This document shows, in pieces, positions 1-11,521 of a stretch of 64,000 nucleotides of DNA. Every line of letters begins with the position of its first letter. The stretch's first letter is position 1. The translations under genes were made by a program, and so were the position numbers. The DNA comes from Rheum nobile (lineage: Eukaryota > Streptophyta > Magnoliopsida > Caryophyllales > Polygonaceae). The stretch spans positions 310,001-374,000 of the forward strand of contig WOAB01000103.1 of assembly GCA_027886185.1 (NCBI GenBank). Reading direction: 5' to 3'. The notes beneath the pieces were generated by a model. That model was given only the letters and a program-made list of their open reading frames with translations, was not told where the DNA came from and did not search any database.

Positions 1-314
1 GTTCTTGTGAGAAGAACTGTGTAAGTCACTTGCTTTTTGTGCTTGATTAGGTCGAACTAGGTAGAGGGTCTTAAGTGTGTCTTAAGTCCTAATCTGTGTG
101 TTCTATTCTAGCTGATTATAATCGAAGCTTAATAAAAGAAGTAGACTTTGAAATCCTCTTGAAAGAGGGGTAGTGGGTTTTATCCTGGATAACTAGTTGG
201 TTATCAAAGGTTCCCACTCTAAGGAATTGGTGTTGATTCTGTGTTATTACATATTCTGCTGCTAAGGAACTGAACTCTCAGTTCCCTTTGATTTCTAACA
301 CGTGCGATCCTACA
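1..314 (+). repeat. 5' LTR of element A (3' part only)
   Basis: Base 1 aligns to 9013 of the 3' LTR and the two copies run together to ATCCTACA at 314 and 9326 with no length difference. An AATAAA polyadenylation signal lies at 131-136. Confidence 0.93.
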
Positions 315-316
315 AT

Positions 317-328
317 TGGTATCAGAGC
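317..328 (+). other. Primer-binding site of element A
   Basis: TGGTATCAGAGC, complementary to the 3' end of plant initiator tRNA-Met, two bases after the LTR end. This is the usual copia arrangement and it fixes the LTR boundary at 314. Confidence 0.92.
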
Positions 329-366
329 AATGTTCTCTAGATTTGTGTTAGTTTACAGATTTCAAG

Positions 367-2367
367 ATGACTAGCTCAAGTGAATTCGATTTTGGAATTT
401 CAATCAACAAGCCTCACATCCGAAAGAAGGGAGAAGAAGAATGGTGGGAGAAATGCATGACAAACCACATTCATTCAAACCATTGACTATCAGTGCTGGC
501 GCGTGATTGAAAATGGTGATGGTGTTATTCCTGCTGAGTTGACTGAAGCAGATTGGAAGCCTGAGTATTACACCATCAAGGAAAAGAATGCTAAGGCTCG
601 TCAACTTATTCTCAATGGGTTGACAAGAGAAGACATGGACAAGGTGATAGGAATTGAAACCGCAAAGGGCATCTGGACAGCCCTAAAGGAGATGCATGAA
701 GGAAGTGAGGAACTCAAAAAGAGCAGAAAGTTCGCTCTAGAAGGAAAATATCATACTTTCGAGATGCTGGAAACTGAAAACATTTCTCAGTACCACTCGC
801 GTTTCACAAGACTTGTCACCAAACTCAACAATGCTAATGTCAAGCTTGATGAGTGGTCCAAATCTCTCATCATCATCAATGGACTCAACTCAAAGTTCAA
901 CCTCATCAAGAGAGTTTTGAAAACCACCCCTGGTATTCAAGGTCTTCCCTTAACTCAGATCATAGGGAAACTTGAAGTTGAAGAAAGGGAGGCTAACAAA
1001 ACAAGTTCTGCCAAGAAGATGGAGAAGGGAATCATCTTAAAAATCTCAAAGGCTTTTTCAAGATTGGAAATTAAGGAAGAAAACTCAGATCTTGAAGAAG
1101 AATATGATGAGATGACAGCCCTAGTCACTAAGCACATCAAGAAGCACTTCATCAAGGGAAAATTCAAGAAAACCTTTCAGAAGAGAGATCTCTCAGAGTA
1201 CACTTGTTATCAATGCAAGGAAATAGGACATCTTGCTAGGAATTGTCCAAAGAACTCAAATGATAATGACAGGCCTATGCAGAAGAAAGCTCTTTTCGCT
1301 ACTTTTGGAGATGACTCAGAGGATTCTGATGGGGAACTGGATATGAGTGGAATCTCTAGAGGAAGGTGCTTAATGGCTAAAGAAGATTCAACTGAATCGG
1401 ATGACTCTGAGGTATCTTCTTCTGTCTTTACCAAATCTCTTCTTGAATGTGATAAGAAACAATTGATCAAAATCATTAAGAAACTTGGAAAGGAAAATAG
1501 TTCCCTTCAAGAAAAACTAGAAGAATATGAAGACGAAATCTCATGCTTATCTACTGAAAATTCTGTCTGGATCAAGAAACTTGATGAAACTGAAAAATTA
1601 CTTGCTAATTCTTCTAGGAAATGTGATTCATGTATTACTATAAAAAAGGAACCCATGCATGTTGATATTCCTGTTGTTGCTCCTATCGACCCTAAAAAGA
1701 ATACCTCTGCCATGCTTGCTGAAATAATGAACAAACTGGAAAATCTTACGGACTCTATTAATGAAAAAACTGTGAATCAAACTGTGTTTGTTAAGCAAAG
1801 ATATGGTATTGGTTACCCTAGTAAGAAAGATTCCGAGGACACATGCTCTGTTGAGAATGAGAAACTGAGAAGGGAACTGGTCGAGAAAAATGAAACTCTC
1901 AATTGTTCCCTATAAACCTCTCGTGACAAAAACCAGTTCCTAGAAGAAAAGGTAAAGGTGCTAGAACAAAAGCCTAAAGGTAATCAGACTTGGTTTGACG
2001 GCTAGAATGCTCATAAGATATACATTGACCAAGCTCAGGGAACTAAAGGTAAGAGAGTTGACTTTGAGCAGAGAAAGCATGAAAGATCATTCAGATCTGG
2101 TCGTGGTAAGTATGGTCATGTTGTTTACAACCGAGTTTGCTGGCATTGTGGTAAAATGGTCATTATATTCATAAGTGTATTCACAAGAAAAGACAAATGG
2201 AAGAAAATGCTAGGAAAAGGAACCAGGAGATGAACAATACTAAGAAGATGCATACTATTGTTGACTTGAATGATCCTTATTACTTTGCTCCTGTCCCTAA
2301 CCCACAGAAAAGCTATCAACCTAATTTACCCAGAAAAGCTAAGCTTAGCTGGGTTCAAAAAGTTTGA
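367..2367 (+). pseudogene. Element A gag (capsid/nucleocapsid), disrupted
   Basis: Gag packages element RNA. The frame begins at the ATG at 367. Compared with element B it carries a 4-bp duplication (ATTC) near 465 that shifts the frame, a TAA at 1913 and a TAG at 2003 where B has Gln codons, and a 1-bp deletion near 2150 inside the second zinc knuckle. A first CCHC knuckle (CYQCKEIGHLARNC) is intact near 1206. Between the knuckles is a long acidic, coiled-coil-like stretch rich in Glu and Lys. The frame ends in TGA at 2365-2367, which overlaps the start of the pol frame by four bases. It cannot be translated as it stands. Confidence 0.85.
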
Positions 2368-5300
2368 GTTCCCTTGTACAGGACGAAGTGAGGCAACAAG
2401 ACAAATGGTACATAGACAGTGGCTGCTCGTGCCATACGACCGAAAACAGAAGCAAAATGTCCTCACTTCAGAAACACCAAGGAGGTACCATTTCCTTCGG
2501 AGATAAGAAAAAGGGAACAATTTGTGGAACTGGAAATGTGAATCTTACAGATCACATCAAGGTAAGTAATGTCAACCTTGTTGAAAATTTGGGTTTTGAT
2601 CTAGTTAGTGTGTCACAGCTGTGTGATCAAGGAGGAAATGAGATTCTCTTTACCTCTAACGAATGTATTGTGGAAGATAGTCGAGGAAAAGTGATCTTAA
2701 AAGGCAAAAGGTTCAATAATGTCTACGTTATTGATCCAAAGTTCGTTCCCAAAGAGAAACGGTGTCTCTCGTCAACTGAAGATTAGACGAATCTATGGCA
2801 TCAGCGACTTGGTCATGCAAGCATCAAGCTAATCCACAAGCTACATCAAAAGGAACTAGTTCGTGGACTTCCCAAAATCAATGCTGAAAGGTCAGAAATT
2901 TATTCTGACTGTGTTCAAGGGAAACAGGTTCGTAGTTCCTTCAAGTCCAAAACAATGGTAAGTTCTTCTAAACCTCTAGAACTTATTCACATGGATTTAT
3001 GTGGTCCTATGCGAGTTTAAAGCATCGGTGGTAAAATGTATATTCTAGTACTTGTTGATGATTACTCTAGATTCCCTTGGACATTATTCATAAAATCTAA
3101 AAGTGAAGTCTTTGAAAGGTTCAGTGAGTTAGTTCCCTTACTTGAAAAGTCTTTGAATGTATTTCTTTATGCTATTCGTTCCGATCATGGAACTGAGTTC
3201 GAGAATGGAGATTTTCTAACCTTTTGCAGGGAACATGGAGTTGATCATAATTTCTCGGCTCCCTACACTCCACAGCAGAACGGAGTTGTCGAGAGAAAGA
3301 ATAGGACCCTGGAAGATATGGCTCGAACCATGCTAATCTCGAGCGGACTCTCTCAGTCCTTCTGGGCAGAAGTGGTCAATGCAGCGTGCTACATCTTAAA
3401 TCGGGCTATGCTACGTCCCATGCTTGAGAAGACGTCTTATGAGTTACTGAGAGGCAGAGTTCCCAACATTGCTCATCTAAAAGTCTTTGGCTACAAGTGT
3501 TTTGTTCACAATAATGGTAAAGACAATCTGGGGAAGTTTGATCCACGAAGTGATGACTGAATCTTCATCGGATATGCTTCCAGTAGCAAAGCATACAACG
3601 TCTTCAAAAACGGACTAAAAAGGTAGAGGAAAGTATTCATGTTATTTTCAATGAAAAATTGCCTTCCAAGTCTGTGCAGGATCCCTCAGTTCCCTCGAAA
3701 GATCCTTTTCAACGGCCAAACGATGATTCTGATGATGAAGCTCCTTACAAGCATAACTCCTATCCAAAGTTGTATGGTTACTCAACACCCACAGTTCTAT
3801 CAACTGTGATTGAGACAAAATCGGATATGTCTTCAGACAGCATTCTGGTTCCCTCCATTCCTCAAGATGTTGTTGTTGTCCCAGTTCCCTCCAATTCTCA
3901 AGATGTTGTTGTTGCTCCAGTTCCCTCCAACCCACAAACTAATGAAGATGCTCCTGCTTCTGCTCCGGTAACTGATCCTGCTACGGCTTCTTCCTCAGCT
4001 GTTGTATCCAAAGATGCTGAAGCTCCGGGAACTGAATTGATCATTCCTAACATAGACAAAAGAACTACCAAGCATCCAATTAGGTATGGATTTGAGGATA
4101 TGACCTATTGTGCATTCAATGCCTTTCTGTCTCTTATAGAACCAAAGAACATCACAGAGGCTCTAAAGGATGCTGACTGGATCCTAGATATACAAGAAGA
4201 ACTTCACCAGTTCGAACGGAACAAAGTTTGGAGACTAGTTCCTCGTCCTCAAAATAGACACATCATAGGAACTAGGTGGGTATTTCGCAACAAGTTGGAT
4301 GATTCAGGTGTAGTATCGAGAAACAAGGCTCGTTTGGTTGCTCAAGGATATAATCAGCAAGAAGGAATTGATTATGATGAGACTTTTGCCCCTATGGCAA
4401 GATTGGAAGATATTCGACTACTAATAGCTTATGCCTCTCACAAAGGTTTCAAGCTATACCAAATGGACGTGAAGACCGCATTTCTCAGTGGAATTATTCA
4501 AGAGGAAGTATACGTCAAGCAACCTCTAGGATTCGTAGATGATGATCACCCTGACCACATCTATTTTTTGGGCAAGGCTCTCTATGGTCTTAAGCAAGCC
4601 CCTCGCGCTTGGTATGATCATCTTGCCCAGTTCCTAACAACCAATGGCTATCAACGTGGTGTGATCGACAAAACTCTCTTCATCCTGGAAGTCAAAGGTG
4701 AGATTTTTGTGGTCTAAGTATATGTTGATGATATTATTTTTGGTTCCACTAACTTGGCTCTTGTAGATAAGTTCAAAAATCTAATGAGCAGCGAGTTTGA
4801 AATGAGTATGATTGGGGAACTATCCTTCTTCCTAGGATTGCAAGTTACTCAGAAGGAATATGTCATTCAAATCCATCAACAAAAATATCTTAAGGAACTC
4901 CTGAAGAAGTTCAAAATGAATTCTAGCAAAACCATCTCGACCCCCATCTCCCCAGCCACTCGTCTCACTACAGATCATTCAGGACAGAAAGTGGAAGAAA
5001 ATTTATATCGAGGCATGATTGGTTCTTTGATGTATCTAACTGTTAGTATGCCAGATATTGTGTTTGTTGTTTGTCTATGTGTCAGGTTTCAAGCTAATCC
5101 AAGAGAATCTCACTTATCTAAAGTAAAGCGCATATTTCGCTATCTCAAGGGAACTGACGACCTCTGTCTTTGGTACCCCAAGGATTGCCATTTCAATTTT
5201 CTTGGATATACAGATACTGACTATGCAGGCTACTTGGTTGATCGAAAGAGCACGTCCGGAATGGCCCAGTTCCTTGGTCCATGTTTGGTCTCTTGGGGCT

Positions 5301-5665
5301 CAAAGAAACAGAATTCCGTTGCCCTCTTAACCACTGAAGCTGAGTACATTGATGTTGCCTCTTACTGTTCCCAACTTCTCTGGCTCAAACAACAACTTGC
5401 AGACTTTGGTATGTCCTTTGGTCCTCTTAAGATTCTTTGTGATAACACTAGTGCAATCAACATCTCAAAGAATCCTATGCATCACACTAGGACCAAGCAT
5501 ATAGATATTAGGCATCATTTCTTGTGTGATCATGTTAAAAAAGGGAACATTTTGCTAGAACATTGTAGGAATGAAGATCCAATTGTCGATATATTCACCA
5601 AAGCATTAAATCGAGAACCTTATGAGTCCTTCAGGTTACTTATAGGAATGATTTCCCTAAACTAG
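2364..5665 (+). pseudogene. Element A pol (protease, integrase, reverse transcriptase, RNase H), disrupted
   Basis: Domains in order: aspartic protease with WYIDSGCS (about 2407); integrase zinc-binding region with WHQRLGHA (about 2795); integrase core with VDDYSRF (about 3051) and PQQNGVVERKNR (about 3270); RT with MDVKTAFLSG (about 4464) and catalytic YVDD (about 4723); RNase H ending in TKHIDIRHHF and IFTKALNRE. Stops: 2784 (TAG), 3018 (TAA, Gln in B), 3558 (TGA), 4715 (TAA, two codons before the YVDD motif block, Gln in B). There is also a 1-bp deletion near 3606. Pol is in the -1 frame relative to gag, the same relation as in element B. Confidence 0.88.
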
Positions 5666-6322
5666 TAGTTCTAGTTGCTTTTACTAGTTCCCTTGCTTTG
5701 CCTAGATTTGATCTTTTCTATGATTTCATTGACAATATTGATGATATTTGCTCGTGTGCTGCCCTCGCATGTCCTGTAATATATGTTCTTAACACTCTTG
5801 CATGATCTCATGATTTTATGATATGATTTGACCTTGATTACATCTCTTTGTTGGCCTCATAGTAGTCGATTTGATCTTTTATATCCATCATCATAAGCCG
5901 AAATGATAATTGACTACAAACCATCCTAAGCCTGACTGCCAACCTGAATTTTCTTGATCTGAGTATGTACTTTTCTCGAGTGTTGCTTGGTTCCCTATAT
6001 AAAATGTACCCATATCCATTCGGTTCCGTGTCACTACTGAGGAAAGGAACTGGAAATTGCTCCTCAATGGCCGAAATTCAAAATCTGCTATCTCTACGAC
6101 CGCTTCCCGAGGACAGTTATTGCAATTGTAGCCGTTTGCTTCTCTGCCGTTTCTGATTATTTTGGATCCGATTGATGTGATATTTCTAGAAGAAAAATTC
6201 TATGGAGAATTATGAGTTCCCTTAAATGTTGAAGATATTGTGGCCGTTTGAAGGAAAATCTGAGTTCCCTTATTTGAGGAGATTCTGCAACGGCTATATT
6301 TGGATAGAATTTTGCTCAGAAA
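5666..6322 (+). other. Non-coding spacer between pol and third frame, element A
   Basis: About 650 bp with no open frame I can support. It aligns with the equivalent part of element B (about 15908-16654), including conserved T-rich stretches, so it belongs to the element. Several AGTTCCCT motifs occur in it. Confidence 0.7.
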
Positions 6323-6330
6323 TTATAAAA
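6323..6330 (+). promoter_or_regulatory. Candidate TATA box for the third frame of element A
   Basis: TTATAAAA followed by GGCA, about 112 bp upstream of the ATG at 6442, then a pyrimidine-rich leader. Element B has the same ATTATAAAAGGCA at nearly the same distance from its ATG. Conservation over a diverged non-coding leader suggests a working promoter; no transcript evidence is available. Confidence 0.55.
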
Positions 6331-6441
6331 GGCAGTGAGTACAACCCTAAATCGGCACCGACTTCAAACTCTCTTTGCCTCTCACAAAAATCTGTCGTGC
6401 TCTCAAATTCTCAAAGTTCTCAACTTTCTCCACTTGCTCTC

Positions 6442-7980
6442 ATGGATTCCGAACTCAAAAATCTTGTCGCCGATGAGCTTGAGATGCTGGCTGCATACCG
6501 TAAGCAGAAGGCCACCACCTCCTCCTCTTCTCAGGCGACTTACCCTGCAAAGGCCTCATCTTTTACGCCAACGACGGTGGATGAACCTGCCAAATTTGTT
6601 CCCCCACCTATCCCAGAAGATCAGCCCTCACAATCCGCCTCATCGAAGCACACGCCATCAAAGCACAACTCCCCCACACCGACTAAGGAGGGTTCCCACC
6701 ACTCATCTCCTTCCTAGGGGATTGCGCCCATCAACGTGGAACTGCTCCCAACACCTCTGACGTCCTTCAAATTACCCGGTGACTCACAGTCGGTGGCTGG
6801 TCGAGTCAAACACCGTGCCGCCAAAGGGGCTCAAGGTGTCCCTTCCCTTCAAATGGAGGAGGCCCCCAAGGCCAAGAAAATCAAGACGGCCAAGACCGAC
6901 AAGGGGAAGAAGACCCAAACCAAGCCAGTGACGTCTCCCTCTCCGGTTCCCTTCGCCGTGGCCCCAGCTCTCGCTTCCCGTCGTATCTTGGAACCGCTTA
7001 TCGTTGGCCAAGAGGTTTAGGGTTCCGCCACCGACGATCTCATCTCTTCTGCTCACTCTCTGCTCCAACTTCAAGGGTAGGACAACTTAATCGTGGAGCC
7101 CTTCGCCGTCAACGAAGATCTTGTTCGTCTCTTCTATCAAAACATGGAGTTTGTCCCCGCCCAGGACGATAGGCCTATGAATGATGCTATTCTCACCTGG
7201 GGAGGTAATCTAATCCCGCTCTATGCTGGTGTTATTGGTTCCGTCTTAGAAGTTCCCACCGGTGAAGGTTTTGGTGTCATTGTCAAACGGAACTAGCCAT
7301 CCAAGCACAAACAGAACATTTTGAAAACAGTGTTTGATGGTTCACCTCTTTCCAAGGGTGCTCTGCTCACCAAGTTTTTGCGTCTGGACAAGAAGCTGAT
7401 TCACACCTTCTTAATCAAGAACATAATCCCCCGCCAAGAGAAGCGAGATATTGTGTTAGTTGGAGATGATGTGTTGATGGAAAAGCTGATTCTGGGAGTT
7501 CCCATCGATCTTCCCCGCATTACCCTAGGCCACATGCAGTACTGTAAGGCCCACTCTACTCATGCTCTCCCTTATCCACACATGGTCAAGAAACTTCTAT
7601 GTCGCCTTGGTCTTTATCCGACTGGTGTTGAGGAAACTCACTTTTCTCGACTCCTAACCATGACCACTGTTGGGCGGCTAATGCATAAGACTCATGTGGA
7701 TGAGGAGTCTCATGAGGAGAAAGACAAGGAGGAAACCCCGCCAGGTCCTTCTGAACCCCGCCTAGTTCCTGACACTTACGTGATTCTGGAGGGTATGAGG
7801 CGTATTGAGCATGCCTTGGTTGATGGCTTTAACCATGTTGCATCTACTGTTGAGAAGGGTAGCAACTTCACCAATGAGATGGTGGTGGAGTTGTGGAAGA
7901 CATCTGCTGCTCTGGTGGAAGAGATTGCCAAGCTGGTGAACAGGAAGCTCACTGAGGACAAAGCGAAATCCAAGGAGTAG
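6442..7980 (+). pseudogene. Third frame of element A: 512-codon ORF resembling 'Putative plant transposon protein' domain
   Basis: A single reading frame of 1539 bp, interrupted by TAG at 6715, 7018, 7078 and 7294. Element B has a frame of exactly the same length at the same place. Layout by codon: Ser/Pro/Thr-rich N-terminus (1-130); Lys-rich basic stretch near 150-175; a folded-looking region from about 220 with LVRLFYQNM, IPRQEKRD (about 328), DLPRITLGHM (about 356) and LPYPHMVKKL (about 376); acidic linker; helical C-terminus (about 450-512). The folded part resembles the plant domain Pfam calls Putative plant transposon protein (recalled, not searched). No signal peptide or membrane segment is visible, so it is not an obvious envelope-like protein. 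Function unknown. Confidence 0.75.
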
Positions 7981-8257
7981 TTGTTCAGTTCCCTACTCAG
8001 TAGACATGGAACCTTAGTTCCCTAGGATCCCACTTCCATATTATGATCCTCTTTTGTGTGTCTCTGAGTGCTTTATTTTGTTATATGTTCTCTATGTTCC
8101 TATTATGTTTAATGAAATATTTGTGTTCCTTGCGTTGTTAAGATCTGCTTTCAACTCTTATTACGGTGTCATTTCTCTAGAGTTCAACATTAGTCTTTAC
8201 ATCACTCAAAATTCTCTATGCTTATCATTTAACTGTTTCTTTTCGATGATGTCCAAA

Positions 8258-8480
8258 GGGGGAATGAACTCTGCAATCTGAAACTAATAGGATGAAAGGA
8301 ACTCTGAACTAGTTGTTCTCTTAAGAGGGAATTAAGGAACCAAGTTATTTGTTAAGGGGGAATATGCAATTCAATAATGATTATTCTACATCTAGCTTTG
8401 CTTGTTTTCCTCATATATCATTCATGCCTATTTTAGATATGTGAGGTTCTACTTGTTTGTCATCATCAAAAAGAGGGAAA
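8258..8480 (+). other. Polypurine tract region of element A
   Basis: The tract directly before the 3' LTR is AAAAAGAGGGAAA (8468-8480). Three further purine runs of the same style lie upstream: AAAGGGGGAATGAA near 8257, AAGAGGGAATTAAGGAA near 8331 and TAAGGGGGAATA near 8355. The adjacent tract primes plus-strand synthesis in LTR elements; the upstream ones look like extra copies. Confidence 0.75.
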
Positions 8481-8481
8481 T

Positions 8482-9326
8482 TGTTAGGATGTGAACTTTC
8501 AGGAACTACCAGTTCCCTTGAAAGTTCCCTCCTTCAGTTTTCCTAGTTTAGACGATGACAAATACTTTGCTATTAATATTTTCATATGTGTAGTTGAACA
8601 GGGAACTCGGGAATTGGAGATACAAGACAGAGACCAAGACGCTAGAATTGGGAACTGGCATAGGAACTGAAGAATGCCGAAGCCGTGCTAAACTGGAAAG
8701 AGACTTGAAGAGCGGCGGCTGGTAGTTTAGGGTAGATCTTATCTTAGGAGAGAGAAGATTAGAATATCCGTGTTTCCATATATCTTTAGGGATTATTTGT
8801 ATATCTTTTATGGAAACAAAAGTGTAAAATTGTAAAGGATAATATTTGGTAACAAATGTTATCTTTTCCGATTTCTTTTTGGTTATTTTATTTGTGCATA
8901 TCAACCAGCTGTAGATCTTGATTCTATACGGTTGTTATGTATAAATAAAGTAATCAAACTCTCTCATTATTCATGTATTCACTCATTGTTGAAGGTGAAG
9001 AAAACATAGCTTGTTCTTGTGAGAAGAACTGTGTAAGTCACTTGCTTTTTGTGCTTGATTAAGTCGAACTAGGTAGAGGGTCTTACGTGTGTCTTAAGTC
9101 CTAATCTGTGTGTTCTATTCTAGTTGATTGTAATCGAAGCTTAATAAAAGAAGTAGACTTTGAAATCCTCTTGAAAGAGAGGTAGTGGGTTTTATCCTGG
9201 ATAACTAGTTGGTTATCAAAGGTTCTCACTCTAAGGAACTAGTCTTGATTCTGTGTTATTACATATTCCGCTGCTAAGGAACTAAACTCTCAGTTTCCTT
9301 TGATTTCTAACACGTGCGATCCTACA
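8482..9326 (+). repeat. 3' LTR of element A (845 bp)
   Basis: Starts TGTTAGGAT, ends ATCCTACA. TATA box TATAAATA at 8940-8947 and AATAAA at 9143-9148. The region contains several AGTTCCCT/AGGGAACT palindrome-like motifs. The five bases after it are CCTTA; the matching left duplication lies outside the window. Confidence 0.93.
8940..8947 (+). promoter_or_regulatory. LTR TATA box, element A
   Basis: TATAAATA in the LTR, about 195 bp upstream of the AATAAA signal at 9143, which fits the U3-R layout of a copia LTR. Confidence 0.6.
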
Positions 9327-10139
9327 CCTTAGATTATAAGGAACCAAAGCTAGAACTCCTTATATTTCCACAACCACATCTCCACACCTACTTTCTCCCC
9401 TCCCCCTACGCGTGAAACATATTTTCATCTACAAGCCCTATTTTTCGCACCCTTGTTCAAACGCGCAGTTATACCTCTTAGGTTTAACAAAATCTATCAA
9501 TCATATCTATAAACCCTAATTTTCAAAGAAGATTAAAGTAATTAAGTTGACTAACCAAGAAGTATGCCTTCACGAGTTGTTTTCTCCTCCCGGATGAGTG
9601 TGAGCCACCACCGCGCGCCTTCGGGTTACTGATGGTGTGCCATACTAGACGGCTGCTACTGTTGAGCCACCACCGATTGCTGCTGAGCCACCACCGATTG
9701 ACTATTGTTGAGCCACCACCGCGCGCGTGCCTCCAAGTTAGTAGTTTAGGGGTGATAGAAGGGTTTTTCACTCTATCGATCGATGAAAGCCAGGACTTTT
9801 TTTGGTAACGTGAAGAGCCAAGAAAACTTCTTCCGTTTTGCTAAATTTAGGTCAAAATTAATTAATTAAGATCCTTCAATTTCAATCACCCGCCATATTT
9901 TTTTTTTTGCGCCAAATTTTTATCAGCTTTACATTTGTTCTACATTAGCCATTACCTTAGGTGTTTTATTTTTTAATTAAAAACAACCATTACATTTGTT
10001 ATAATAATTGTGTATTTTGAACAACTGTTATATCAAACCATTACAATAGATCCTGCTATTATATTTTGACATGAGCCATTGCACTAGACTATCTATAGTA
10101 ACACATGCAAAAACCATTACAATTTTTGTGTTACATTAG
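9327..10139. other. Unassigned DNA between elements
   Basis: No gene supported. It holds four copies of GAGCCACCACCG between about 9600 and 9725 and a T-rich stretch near 9895-9910. From 9920 to 10140 the phrase CCATTACA recurs, suggesting decayed transposon ends, but I cannot assign a family. Confidence 0.4.
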
Positions 10140-11521
10140 GCCAAATATTTCGTAGTGATCGTTCCCACAAGGACTATGTAGTATCGATTGTAACTTCGAC
10201 TGGTAAGTTAAGCCAAAATATGAGATTTTTTGTTGAACTAATAACAAAAACTAAGAAACAAATGCAAGTGATGATTGTAATCAATGAAGGGAAGGTTTCC
10301 AAGGCAAGGGATCCTCGCAACTATGCTTCAGTAGACTCAATTAGATAAATTTCCAAATTTAGTCTGTCTTTGTTGAAGGTAACCATCTTAGGTAATTACT
10401 AATTCCTCTCGGATGATAGTAAATGTGCCTAGATTCAATTAACATTCACTCTCACGACTTTCTAATCAAGATCTAGACCCTTTGGGCACTTAGAATCTAA
10501 GGTCAAACTGAATTAACATCCACTCTCGTGACTTGCTAAATCCAACCTAATCTTAGGGTTTCTATGATAGTTATTAATCCACAAGAGAAATTATGATGCT
10601 CTCGCAGTAATAAAATCTCAGGTTCAATTCCTAGGGTTCCAATATAAGTTATTACCTCTCGGTCTCAAACCCTATGTGACTACCTATTAACGTTTTTACC
10701 TTTGAGTTGCAAACCCTAATAGAATCCAATTCGCATAAGCTAATATGGGCATAAAGCATCTAGGAATGAATCAACAAAGTTTCAAATTTCCATTCAGGCA
10801 AATATCAAACAAGTCTACTTATGAATAGTTGAGATCACCCCAACCCTAGAAATATGGAAATTAGCTAGACATAATTGCAAGATCAACCAAAGAAATCATA
10901 ATAACAATAGAAATCATAAACAAGATTAAAGAGAAAGAGAAACTTAGTCTTGAATCTAGTAGAACAATCTCCAAAGTTGCAATCTTTCAAAGAGAGACAA
11001 ACAACTAGGTCTAGAGAGTTACAAAAAGTGTCAAAAGATCCATCCAAAAACCTAAAACGAAGTATTTATACATATTCTAAAAAATAAAGTCATCCGGATA
11101 AAAATACACGGCCCGTGTCTTGACTGTGCGGAAAATGCATGGTCAAACGCACGACCAAAATGCTACAAGTGTGAAACCGCACAGCCTATGCGAAAAACGC
11201 ACATGCAAAACGAAAATGCACAGAATGCACAGCCGTGCGAAAAACACACAGGCAAAACGCACAGGCCAATAGCGAGAAATCACCGCTTGCACGGCCATGC
11301 GGTGGAACGCACGGCCTCTTGAAGGAAATTCAGTCCCAAACGCATGGCCTCTTATTTTAGCTCGAATTCGGCCCAAATTCTTCACGGTTCGTCCCGTTAG
11401 CCTCTAAATGACATCCAAGGTTCCAGCATCATCCATAAGCAGCTCCAAAAATCCACCCAAGTACCTGAAAACACACATTTCCTTGTGTAGACCTCCATAA
11501 CAAAGAAAACTATGCAACTAG
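10140..11521. repeat. Non-coding repeat-like sequence, possibly LTR-element derived
   Basis: No coding capacity is visible. The segment has recurring short phrases (CACTCTCACGACTT, CACTCTCGTGACTT, TTACCTCTCGG) and ends in a Cys/Ala-codon-like GC-richer stretch (11110-11400) with repeated ACGCACAGGC-like words. The general style resembles the segment at 58.6-60.2 kb (a phrase about stacked cereal-like 'bracketed' leader sequence is not meant; only the presence of recurring short phrases is shared). Family unknown. Confidence 0.35.

Larger units (their letters stand above)
1..9326 (+). mobile_element. Element A: SIRE-type Ty1/copia LTR retrotransposon, 5' LTR truncated by window edge
   Basis: Order on the + strand: partial 5' LTR (1-314), Met-tRNA primer-binding site, gag, pol in the copia order (protease, integrase, RT, RNase H), a third frame, polypurine tract, 3' LTR (8482-9326). 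LTR ends are TGTTAGGAT and ATCCTACA. The gag has two CCHC knuckles and the protease region reads like SIRE-lineage pol. The 314 bp of 5' LTR present differ from the matching 3' LTR part at about 13 sites by eye (about 96% identity), so A looks older than its relative B. Every frame is broken. The family assignment is from remembered lineage features, not a phylogeny. Confidence 0.93.

Noticed and set aside
317..328. Met-tRNA-like strings as tRNA genes (also 21935, 35389, 55343)
   Set aside because: Only 12 bases match and all sit at LTR edges. They are primer-binding sites, not tRNA genes.
6442..7980. Calling the third frame an envelope gene
   Set aside because: The position fits the env-like ORF of SIRE1-type elements, but no signal peptide, transmembrane stretch or fusion-like hydrophobic segment is visible.
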